From an uncultured SAR86 cluster bacterium (GTDB taxonomy: Bacteria > Pseudomonadota > Gammaproteobacteria > Magnimaribacterales > D2472): a stretch of 52,087 nt of DNA. How positions within the stretch are numbered: the stretch's first letter is position 1; every line of letters begins with the position of its first letter. Below, in pieces: positions 46,051 through 52,087 of the stretch. Below the pieces are notes generated by a model. That model searched no databases, was not told where the DNA came from, and saw only the letters and a program-made list of their open reading frames with translations. Location of the stretch: assembly GCA_902517425.1 (NCBI GenBank), contig CABYCI010000004.1:1-52087 (forward strand), read 5' to 3'. The translations under genes and the position numbers were made by a program.

Positions 46051-47202
46051 TTATATCTTTGGTTCTTTGTAATCTACTATATCTTTTGGAATGACGATTT
46101 CGCCATCACCAGCTTCAGCATTTCCCCATGCTTGCCTTGAATATGTAATTACTGCTGCTAGTTCAACTTCAGACAAATAATCAAATGAGTTCATAGCAGC
46201 CCCTTGAACTCCTTCCATTAATATTTCTATGTGTCTATCTTTTTCATATAGAGCTATTTCACTTCCAGCTAGTGCAGGGAAAATACCAGATATGCCCTGT
46301 CCTTCTGTTTGGTGACAAGCCACACAATTAACCTCATATACGGTTTGGCCTCTTTCCATTAACTCGGCAGTGCTCCAATCTTTAGTAGTTAATTCAGCAA
46401 GCTTGATTGCTTCTTGTCTTTTATTAAACACCCATTCATCATATTCGTCTTGTTCAACAACCTTTACAACAATGGGCATAAAGCCATGATTTTTACCGCA
46501 TAGCTCAGTACACTTTCCTCTATATATGCCAGGATTATCTACTACCGTCCATGCTGTGTTTACAAATCCTGGGATGGCATCTTGCTTTATTGCAAAGGCT
46601 GGCATCCACCAAGAATGGATAACATCATTTGCTGTAATTAGAAATCTAACTTTTTTACCGACTGGTATTACAACCATCTCGTCAACTTCCTGAAGATAGT
46701 TTTCACCTTTTGGAACAAGATTATATATTTCATCAAGATCTGTTGATAAATTTGCAAAAAAGCTTACATCATCTTCTAAGTATCTATATTGCCACTTCCA
46801 TTGGTATCCTGTTACTTGAATATTGATATCACCAGCCTCATCGTCATAGATCTTAACTAATGTTTTTGATGCTGGAACAGCCATAGCAATAAGAATAAGA
46901 AAGGGAATAATAGTCCAGGCAATCTCCAGCTTATGATTTTCATGAAAAGTTGCAGGTACTGGATTTTTTTTCTTAGTATGAGCCCACATTGAGTAGAACA
47001 TCACGCTAAATACAAGCAACCCTATTACCACACATATCCAAAAAATTAGCATATGAAGCTCGAAAACCTCATTGCTTATTTCTGTTGTTCCTCTTGTCAT
47101 ATTTAAATCAAACCAATCTGCGTTTAAAGATGGTGTTGCTACGAATATAAATAAAAGAGTTAAACTTTTACTCAAATTTTTAAAAAATCTAAAAAACATC
47201 AT
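46051..47202 (-). CDS. ctaC: Cytochrome c oxidase subunit II with fused cytochrome c domain
   Basis: This subunit accepts electrons through CuA. A signal peptide is followed by two membrane helices, a cupredoxin domain with HSWWMPAFAIKQD and the CuA site CTELCGKNHGFM (Cys, Cys, His and Met near residue 235), and a C-terminal cytochrome c domain with VNCVACHQTEGQG and a likely axial Met in MNSFDYL. The C-terminal heme domain makes it a caa3-type subunit II; the total length of 383 residues fits. It is the first gene of the cox operon and has a recognisable promoter and a shared 13-base element upstream. Confidence 0.95.
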   Translation of the reverse strand: MMFFRFFKNLSKSLTLLFIFVATPSLNADWFDLNMTRGTTEISNEVFELHMLIFWICVVIGLLVFSVMFYSMWAHTKKKNPVPATFHENHKLEIAWTIIPFLILIAMAVPASKTLVKIYDDEAGDINIQVTGYQWKWQYRYLEDDVSFFANLSTDLDEIYNLVPKGENYLQEVDEMVVIPVGKKVRFLITANDVIHSWWMPAFAIKQDAIPGFVNTAWTVVDNPGIYRGKCTELCGKNHGFMPIVVKVVEQDEYDEWVFNKRQEAIKLAELTTKDWSTAELMERGQTVYEVNCVACHQTEGQGISGIFPALAGSEIALYEKDRHIEILMEGVQGAAMNSFDYLSEVELAAVITYSRQAWGNAEAGDGEIVIPKDIVDYKEPKI

Positions 47203-47212
47203 TGCCCTAATG

Positions 47213-47225
47213 TAAGTGTGTCTTA
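47213..47225 (-). promoter_or_regulatory. 13-base element shared with cytochrome c4 leader (copy 2)
   Basis: On the minus strand this is TAAGACACACTTA, identical to the copy at 25565-25577 and in the same orientation, ten bases before the cox subunit II start codon. It lies about 17-29 bases after the transcription start predicted from the TATAAT at 47249-47254, so it would be in the mRNA leader. Between it and the ATG there is a separate AGGG that could act as ribosome binding site. Confidence 0.5.
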
Positions 47226-47248
47226 ATAATAAAAAATGCTTATAGTGT

Positions 47249-47277
47249 ATTATAAGCTATTTATATAAATACAACAA
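47249..47277 (-). promoter_or_regulatory. Candidate sigma-70 promoter of the cox operon
   Basis: On the minus strand TTGTTG (47277-47272) is followed after 17 bases by a perfect TATAAT (47254-47249). It lies about 45 bases upstream of the subunit II start in the only sizeable gap of this region (131 bp), which fits the promoter of the whole cox operon. The same gap holds the end of the yheV-side transcription unit; I see no convincing terminator there. Confidence 0.5.
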
Positions 47278-47333
47278 AGTAAAAAAGCTTTTTTTTCGAA
47301 ATGTATGATATATGTTTGTGATTATAATTTCTA

Positions 47334-47543
47334 TCAATTTTTATCCCTGTTCTTCTTAAAATCTTCTAAATTAATTACATTAATTTCTTCAACATCAGAA
47401 GACTTTTTTTCGATTGGTCTCTTTTCTGTGTAATCACATTTCACACAATAAATCTCATCGTCATCAGGATTGATTGCTATAGTATCCTTCTCTTTACATG
47501 TTGGGCATATAGCACCAGCAATAAACTGAACAAACCTTTTCAT
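47334..47543 (-). CDS. yheV: YheV-family zinc ribbon protein
   Basis: The 69-residue protein begins KRFVQFIAGAICPTCKEKD, close to the E. coli YheV opening (RFIAGAKCPACQ). It has two CxxC pairs, CPTC and CVKC, about 22 residues apart, forming a likely zinc ribbon. The charged C-terminal tail is not conserved. Its function is not known. It overlaps aroE by four bases and ends the purE-tsaC-hemF-aroE-yheV run. Confidence 0.82.
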   Translation of the reverse strand: MKRFVQFIAGAICPTCKEKDTIAINPDDDEIYCVKCDYTEKRPIEKKSSDVEEINVINLEDFKKNRDKN

Positions 47544-48358
47544 TCTCTCATTTTCTCAAGATCTTTTAGTACAGGGTTTACATCTGGGAAAACATTAAAC
47601 CATTTATTAAATGAGTGAGCGGCCTGGTGAACAAGCATCCCCATTCCGTCATAGACATTATCCGACTGGGTTCTAGCCCATATGCAAAAAGGTGTATCCA
47701 CTAGAGAATAATTTAAATCATAAAAATATGTACCTTTTTGAATTGAAATCTTATCGCTAAGATCAAATTCTCCAGTAAGACCAGCAGATGAGCAATTTAT
47801 TATGAGATCATATGAGTCTTTTGAATTTTGAAATGAGTCTATGTGAGTCATATTAGAAAACTTTCTTACTAGCCGCTCAGCATTCGCTTCAGTTCTATTC
47901 ATAATGGAAATTTTTGAAACTTCTTCTCTTGCTACTTTATACAGAATACTTTCAGCAGCAGCTCCAGCTCCGATAAAAAGAACGCTAGTTTCTTTAAAGT
48001 TAAATTTTTTGTTAGCACTTATATCAGATATAAAACCCACGCCATCTGTTGAAAAGAGTGACATTTTTTCTTTCTCTTTAACAACTGTATTAACTGCATT
48101 TATAAACTTTGCTTCGTTTGATATCGCGCCTTCAATGTCAGCAGCTCTTTTTTTAAAAGGAAGGGTTATATTCAGTCCTCTGGAGAGAGGATCTTCAAAA
48201 AACTCTTTTATAAAGTTAACAAAATCAGATTCTGAAACTTTATATGGCAAATATTCTAAATTTATACCTTCATTCCTTGCAAATCTAGAATGTATAAAAG
48301 GTGATAAAGAATGTTCAATTGGATTTCCAACCACTCCTAGTTTGTATTTTTTAGACAT
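47540..48358 (-). CDS. aroE: Shikimate dehydrogenase
   Basis: AroE reduces 3-dehydroshikimate to shikimate with NADPH in aromatic amino acid synthesis. The N-terminus VVGNPIEHSLSPFIH (substrate-binding Ser-Leu-Ser), NITLPFKKRA (catalytic Lys), the Rossmann motif LFIGAGAAAESIL (GAGAA) and the NRT motif SIMNRTEAN for NADP binding are present. The 272-residue length is normal. It overlaps hemF by eight bases and yheV by four; hemF-aroE adjacency is common in gammaproteobacteria. Confidence 0.95.
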   Translation of the reverse strand: MSKKYKLGVVGNPIEHSLSPFIHSRFARNEGINLEYLPYKVSESDFVNFIKEFFEDPLSRGLNITLPFKKRAADIEGAISNEAKFINAVNTVVKEKEKMSLFSTDGVGFISDISANKKFNFKETSVLFIGAGAAAESILYKVAREEVSKISIMNRTEANAERLVRKFSNMTHIDSFQNSKDSYDLIINCSSAGLTGEFDLSDKISIQKGTYFYDLNYSLVDTPFCIWARTQSDNVYDGMGMLVHQAAHSFNKWFNVFPDVNPVLKDLEKMRE

Positions 48359-49259
48359 TCCAGTCCTTGTTGATATAACTTATTAATTTTTCATGAAGAA
48401 GATCATATTCTGGAGATTTTTTATATGACCATTTTACATCAGCAGGCAAGGAGGCAAGAATCGATTCAATTCTTCCATTAGATTGAAGACCAAATGATGT
48501 TCCTCTATCGTATATTAAATTAAATTCTGCGTATCTGCCTCTTCGGAATAATTGAAATTCTTTCTGAGTGTCATTGTATTTATTATCTTTTCTTTTATTT
48601 ATTATGTCTGAATATGACTCAACATAACATTCAGAAATGTTTTGAAGAAACTTCATACTTTCATTAATAGTTGAAAAGTCTGTTAAATTATCAAAAAAGA
48701 TGCCTCCAACGCCCCTTCTTTCATTTCTATGGGGAATTTCAAAGTATTTATTACAGTTATCTGAAAAATCTTCATAAAAATTCCTTCCAAATGGTTCTAA
48801 AACCCTCTTTGCGCTTGAATGCCAATGAATAATATCCTCTTCATATGGTAAAAATGGTGTTAAATCATAACCTCCGCCTATCCACCAATCAGCTATATCA
48901 TGATTTTGATCTAAAATAGCAAAAATTCTTACATTCATGTGGCTTGTAGGTATATGGGGGTTTTTAGGATGTGAGATTACTGAAATCCCCATAGCGCGAT
49001 ATCCGTATTCTGCCTTTTTACTAAGTGTTTTTGCAAGAGCTGCTTTTGGTAAATCTTTGCCGTATATTGAAGAAAAATTTATAGCGCAGTTATCAAAAAA
49101 ATTTCCGTTTGCAATAACTTGTGTTATGCCCCCACCCCCTTCAGGTCTGGTCCATTCATCGCGAGATACTTCTACATCATTTGAATCTTCAAAACTTGAA
49201 AATTTTTCAATTATGTAGGTTTGTATATCTCTAAAATTTTTTTCTAAATCTTGAATCAT
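48351..49259 (-). CDS. hemF: Oxygen-dependent coproporphyrinogen III oxidase
   Basis: HemF performs the aerobic decarboxylation of coproporphyrinogen III in heme synthesis and needs oxygen, fitting the aerobic oxidase gene set nearby. Conserved blocks are RPEGGGGITQV, NPHIPTSHMNVR, WWIGGGYDLTPF and RRGVGGIFFDNL, as well as FGLQSNGRIESILASLP at the C-terminus. The 302-residue length is normal. It starts three bases after the tsaC stop. Confidence 0.96.
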   Translation of the reverse strand: MIQDLEKNFRDIQTYIIEKFSSFEDSNDVEVSRDEWTRPEGGGGITQVIANGNFFDNCAINFSSIYGKDLPKAALAKTLSKKAEYGYRAMGISVISHPKNPHIPTSHMNVRIFAILDQNHDIADWWIGGGYDLTPFLPYEEDIIHWHSSAKRVLEPFGRNFYEDFSDNCNKYFEIPHRNERRGVGGIFFDNLTDFSTINESMKFLQNISECYVESYSDIINKRKDNKYNDTQKEFQLFRRGRYAEFNLIYDRGTSFGLQSNGRIESILASLPADVKWSYKKSPEYDLLHEKLISYINKDWNV

Positions 49260-49262
49260 TAA

Positions 49263-49823
49263 TTATGCTCGAATAATAGCTTTTGACTCTAAATCGATAA
49301 TCTTTGAGGTACTATTATTTTCTCCAAGACTTTCATCATAGTATGCCAAATCATCATATTCAAAAAAATCAATAATATTGTGAGCATCATTGATGTTTTT
49401 CTTACCTGAAATATTTGCTGAAGTAGAAACTATGAAACCATTAAATGTTTTAAATAATGATTTTAAAGGTAAGTGATTACTTACTCTTACTGCTAATTTA
49501 TTGGTATCATTTTTAAGATGGTTGGGTATATTTTCTTTGTACTTTATAAGAAATGTATAAGGTCCGGGCCAATAATCTGATAAATATTCTTTATCTGTTT
49601 TAGATAAATAACATAAGTTTTTCTCTACTGAATCGATCGAACTTGCAAGCAAGATAAACTTCTTTTTTTTATCCCTTTTTTTTAATTTAAATATGTTGTT
49701 AACTGCCGTTTTATTGAAAGCATCACAGCCAAGCCCCCATATAGATTCTGTGGGGTGAACAAGAATTTTTCCTGAATTGAGCCAGTCAATAGACGAGCTT
49801 GTATCTAGTGGAGCTTTATTCAA
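49263..49823 (-). CDS. tsaC: Threonylcarbamoyl-AMP synthase TsaC (YrdC domain)
   Basis: TsaC makes L-threonylcarbamoyladenylate for the t6A37 tRNA modification. The YrdC fold shows the N-terminal VHPTESIWGLGCDA, KLKKRDKKKKFILLAS, the WPGPYTFL motif and the C-terminal STSANISGKK. The 186-residue length is that of the short TsaC type rather than Sua5. The start is TTG at 49823, directly after the purE stop; the resulting MNKAPLDTSS has no better alternative. It is grouped with hemF and aroE as in Pseudomonas. Confidence 0.92.
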   Translation of the reverse strand: MNKAPLDTSSSIDWLNSGKILVHPTESIWGLGCDAFNKTAVNNIFKLKKRDKKKKFILLASSIDSVEKNLCYLSKTDKEYLSDYWPGPYTFLIKYKENIPNHLKNDTNKLAVRVSNHLPLKSLFKTFNGFIVSTSANISGKKNINDAHNIIDFFEYDDLAYYDESLGENNSTSKIIDLESKAIIRA

Positions 49824-50324
49824 TTATGAGTTAAGTTTTTTATCTTTTTCTAAAACTTCAGCTCTCATATTTTCTTTATATTCAACTAGCTTATCTGCAA
49901 GATTTTCATCAGAAGTTGCTAATATTTGAACGGCCAATATTGCACTATTTTTCGCCCCGCTTTTACCAACAGCAACTGTGGCAACAGGAACACCAGGTGG
50001 CATCATTGCGGTAGATAATAAAGCGTCTATTCCGCCCATGCCGCCGGACTCAATTGGTATGCCTATTACTGGCTTAGTTGAATGAGCTGCAACTGCGCCT
50101 GCTAAATGTGCTGCCATGCCTGCGGCAGCAATAAATATCTTACATCCGTTGTTTTCTGAGTTTTTTATTAAATCCATTACATCATAAGGAGTTCTGTGAG
50201 CTGACATAACATTTTTTGTATATTTGACCTCAAATGAGTCCAAAATCGGAAAAATTGCCTGTACAATGGGCAAATCCGAGTCAGACCCCATAATTATGGC
50301 TACTTGTGTTGTTTCGTTTGACAT
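49824..50324 (-). CDS. purE: N5-carboxyaminoimidazole ribonucleotide mutase PurE
   Basis: PurE interconverts N5-CAIR and CAIR in purine synthesis. Class I motifs are IIMGSDSDLPIV, VMSAHRTPYDVMDL, AAAGMAAHLAGAVAAHS and GGIDALLSTAMMPPGVPVA. The 166-residue length is normal. In many relatives purK follows immediately; here tsaC follows instead, so purK must be elsewhere if present. The divergent def gene begins 63 bp away. Confidence 0.95.
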   Translation of the reverse strand: MSNETTQVAIIMGSDSDLPIVQAIFPILDSFEVKYTKNVMSAHRTPYDVMDLIKNSENNGCKIFIAAAGMAAHLAGAVAAHSTKPVIGIPIESGGMGGIDALLSTAMMPPGVPVATVAVGKSGAKNSAILAVQILATSDENLADKLVEYKENMRAEVLEKDKKLNS

Positions 50325-50342
50325 TTTTTTACTCTTAAATAA

Positions 50343-50372
50343 TTAACTAGCTTATAATCACGCAATTATAAT
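50343..50372 (+). promoter_or_regulatory. Candidate promoter of def-fmt
   Basis: TTAACT and a perfect TATAAT are separated by 18 bases, ending about 15 bases before the def start. The same 63-bp gap has ATTATA at 50365-50370, which reads TATAAT on the minus strand and could serve purE, so the two promoters probably overlap. Confidence 0.42.
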
Positions 50373-50387
50373 GAAAAATTAACAAAT

Positions 50388-50897
50388 ATGGCTAAAAAAT
50401 TAAAAATTTTAATATTTCCGGATCCGCGTCTTAGAAAAGTTGCAGAGAAGGTATTAAAATTCGACAAAAGTCTACAAAGTTTAGCTGATGATATGTTGCT
50501 TACTATGTATGATGCAAATGGCATTGGCTTGGCAGCGACACAGGTAGATCAACATGTCAGATTAGTGGTTATGGATTTATCGGATGATAGAAATGAGCCA
50601 CGTATCTTTGTTAATCCTTCATATAAAGTCTTACAAAATCATGATTTATTTGAATTTGAGGAAGGATGTCTCTCAATTCCTGGTTTTAATGAAACTATTT
50701 CAAGACCAGATAAAATTGAACTAAAGTGGCAAGATATCAATGGTAACGAGCATAATGAAGAACCAGAAGGCCTGCTAACTGTATGTATTCAGCATGAAAT
50801 TGATCATTTGGAGGGTAAATTAATGGTTGATTATGTTAGTGCACTGAAAAGGGATAGAATAAGAAGTAAACTTTTAAAAGATTTTAAGCGAAAATAG
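50388..50897 (+). CDS. def: Peptide deformylase
   Basis: Def removes the N-formyl group from nascent proteins. The three motifs are intact: GIGLAATQVD (motif 1), EEGCLSIPG with the metal-binding Cys (motif 2) and QHEIDHLEGKL with the HExxH-type metal site (motif 3). The 169 residues equal the E. coli enzyme. It is followed after 16 bases by fmt, the enzyme that adds the formyl group to initiator tRNA, the usual bacterial pairing. Confidence 0.97.
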   Translation: MAKKLKILIFPDPRLRKVAEKVLKFDKSLQSLADDMLLTMYDANGIGLAATQVDQHVRLVVMDLSDDRNEPRIFVNPSYKVLQNHDLFEFEEGCLSIPGFNETISRPDKIELKWQDINGNEHNEEPEGLLTVCIQHEIDHLEGKLMVDYVSALKRDRIRSKLLKDFKRK

Positions 50898-50913
50898 CAG
50901 AAGTTATAAATTT

Positions 50914-51834
50914 ATGAACATATTATTTGCAGGATCTCCCAAAAGCGCCTCAAGAATACTGAAATACCTTGTTGGAGTCGATGACACAAACATAAAAGGT
51001 GTCTTAACTAAGCCTGATAAAAGAGGCAAAAGGGGGAATGAATTATTACATTGTGAAGTTGCAAAAGTAGCAAATGGTCATAATTTAAAGCTATTAAAAC
51101 CTATTTCATTAAATGATAAGGGCTTTAGAGATGATGTTGCATCTTTAGACATAGATTTCCTTATTGTTGCTGCATATGGCAAATTGTTACCAGAATGGTT
51201 ATTAAGACTTCCAAAAATCATGCCTGTAAATGTTCATTTTTCTTTATTGCCTTTATATCGTGGTGCTTCTCCGATTCAATCTTCACTTATTAATGGTGAC
51301 GATCAGACTGGGGTGTCATTCATGCAAATGACAAGTGGGCTTGATGAGGGACCGATTATTTTAAGCAAGTCAATGAAAATAAATAAAGACGATAATAAGG
51401 TTTTGTTAGAAGAAAGGTTAACTGATCTCGCAATAGAAAATATACTAAAAGTTTTAGTTAGTTTAAAAGAGGGATTGATGAATCCTATAGAGCAAGATCA
51501 TTCGCAAGCCTCTTATTGCAATAAAATTTTAAAGGCTGAGTCACTAACAGACTTTAAGGATTCTGCAACTAATATAATTAACAAATTTAAGGCCTATTTT
51601 GAGTGGCCAGGCCTAAGCTTTATCTTTAAAGAAAATAGAATAAAGATACATGAAATATCAATTGTTAATGAGAAAAGCAGTGGAGCTGCTGGAAGTTTTA
51701 ATAGGATAGATAGCTCTGGTATTTACTTTAATACATGTGATTACATAATAGTAATCACTTACTTACAATTCCCAAATAAGAATATTATATCCTCTTTAGA
51801 TGCTTTTAATTCTTATCAATCTTTTTTTGAATAA
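50914..51834 (+). CDS. fmt: Methionyl-tRNA formyltransferase
   Basis: Fmt formylates initiator Met-tRNA. The N-terminal formyltransferase domain has ILFAGSPKSASRIL, VAAYGKLLPEWLL and NVHFSLLPLYRGASPIQSSLINGD (SLLP and the catalytic Asn-His region), with TGVSFMQMTSGLDEGPII. A shorter C-terminal OB-like domain follows. The 306-residue length is near normal. In Pseudomonas and E. coli rsmB lies between fmt and trkA; here trkA follows directly. Confidence 0.95.
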   Translation: MNILFAGSPKSASRILKYLVGVDDTNIKGVLTKPDKRGKRGNELLHCEVAKVANGHNLKLLKPISLNDKGFRDDVASLDIDFLIVAAYGKLLPEWLLRLPKIMPVNVHFSLLPLYRGASPIQSSLINGDDQTGVSFMQMTSGLDEGPIILSKSMKINKDDNKVLLEERLTDLAIENILKVLVSLKEGLMNPIEQDHSQASYCNKILKAESLTDFKDSATNIINKFKAYFEWPGLSFIFKENRIKIHEISIVNEKSSGAAGSFNRIDSSGIYFNTCDYIIVITYLQFPNKNIISSLDAFNSYQSFFE

Positions 51835-51852
51835 AATTTATTTTTCATTTAA

Positions 51853-51875
51853 CTCTTTTAATTATTGAAAAAGAG
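51853..51875 (+). terminator. Possible hairpin between fmt and trkA
   Basis: CTCTTTT (51853-51859) can pair with AAAAGAG (51869-51875) around a nine-base loop, downstream of the fmt stop. No proper T-run follows the stem, so termination here would be weak at best. Confidence 0.3.
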
Positions 51876-51891
51876 GTTTAATTTACACAAT

Positions 51892-52087
51892 ATGAAAGTA
51901 CTAATCTTAGGTGCTGGTCGAGTTGGGGGCAGTCTTGCAAGAGCATTAGTTAATAATAACTATGATGTTGCCATTGTGGATCAAGACAAGACAGCGTTAT
52001 CCGCCTTAGAAGAAAAATTAGATATTATGACTATTGAGGGTCACGCCGCTCATCCTATCTCAATAAAAAAAACTGGTGCTGACGAAG
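51892..52087 (+). CDS. trkA: Trk potassium uptake regulator TrkA, N-terminus only
   Basis: I translated this frame from ATG 51892 to the window end; it is not in the ORF track because it runs off the edge. It reads MKVLILGAGRVGGSLARALV, the NAD-binding GxGxxG of a TrkA/KTN domain, then VAIVDQDKTALSALEE, where the Asp binds the NAD ribose. About 65 residues are visible of an expected 450 or so. TrkA is the cytoplasmic regulatory subunit of the Trk potassium transporter. The def-fmt-trkA context matches gammaproteobacteria, with rsmB missing. Confidence 0.93.
   Translation, partial: MKVLILGAGRVGGSLARALVNNNYDVAIVDQDKTALSALEEKLDIMTIEGHAAHPISIKKTGADE

Noticed and set aside
47280-47300. AAAAAAGCTTTTTTTT as a terminator between yheV and the cox operon
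   Set aside because: It is a simple A/T palindrome with no real loop or GC stem. It might slow polymerase, but I cannot support a terminator call.
1-52087. tRNA, rRNA or CRISPR loci
   Set aside because: No cloverleaf-type GC-richer islands, rRNA-like blocks or regularly spaced repeats were noticed. The longest gene-free stretch is about 220 bp (before pckA).

Overview
The window reads as a compact, strongly AT-rich chromosome segment of a streamlined gammaproteobacterium. Intergenic gaps are very short, many genes overlap by 1-14 bases, and there are no rRNA or tRNA genes, no insertion sequences, no prophage genes and no CRISPR array. Gene content and order are gammaproteobacterial and often Pseudomonas-like: miaB-phoH-ybeY-corC-lnt; ubiE-ubiJ-ubiB-tatABC; lysA-dapF-DUF484-xerC-yigB; coxB-coxA-ctaG-coxC-DUF2909-SURF1-ctaA-cyoE-SCO1; tsaC-hemF-aroE; def-fmt-trkA. 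The low GC, small genes and aerobic marine-type metabolism suggest a SAR86-like marine lineage, but that placement is inference, not proof.

Layout. 1-4.9 kb (minus): lnt (cut by the window edge), corC, ybeY, phoH and miaB. 5-10.6 kb: a DUF1820 gene, orn (minus), then a plus operon of rsgA, ubiE, ubiJ, ubiB and tatABC. 10.6-16.4 kb (minus): transketolase, phosphoglycerate kinase and a class I aldolase, followed by dtd, a LOG-family hydrolase and an unrecognised membrane protein. 16.5-23.7 kb (plus): metK, ahcY, a tiny LptM-like lipoprotein, lysA (with an apparent 1-nt frameshift), dapF, DUF484, xerC, a YigB-like phosphatase and ubiK. 23.7-34.7 kb: a minus cluster of cytochrome c4, DsbA and a pseudoazurin-like copper protein; then engB with a Coq4-like gene, two alpha/beta hydrolases, a Tat-exported PhoD-like phosphatase, a TonB-C/repeat protein, polA and dsbB. 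34.7-39 kb (plus): pckA behind a long inverted-repeat leader, then gshA and a quinone oxidoreductase. 39-47.2 kb (minus): a complete aa3/caa3-type cytochrome c oxidase operon with heme A synthesis and assembly factors. 47.3-50.3 kb (minus): purE, tsaC, hemF, aroE and yheV. 50.4-52.1 kb (plus): def, fmt and the start of trkA.

How the genes fit together. The window is rich in aerobic respiration: ubiquinone biosynthesis (UbiE, UbiJ, UbiB, UbiK and a Coq4-like protein), periplasmic electron carriers (cytochrome c4 and a cupredoxin), heme synthesis (HemF, CtaA, CyoE), copper delivery (SCO1, CtaG) and the terminal oxidase. Central carbon flow (aldolase, Pgk, transketolase, PckA), the S-adenosylmethionine cycle (MetK, AhcY), lysine/peptidoglycan precursor synthesis (LysA, DapF) and export/oxidative folding (Tat, DsbA, DsbB) fill most of the rest.

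I did not find a recognisable new multi-gene defence or mobile system. The strongest unexplained signals are a 22-bp interrupted inverted repeat ending 5 nt before the pckA start codon, an identical 13-mer just upstream of both cytochrome c4 and cox subunit II, the lysA frameshift at the PLP-lysine motif, a Coq4-like gene in a bacterium, and a lipoprotein whose mature part would be only nine residues.
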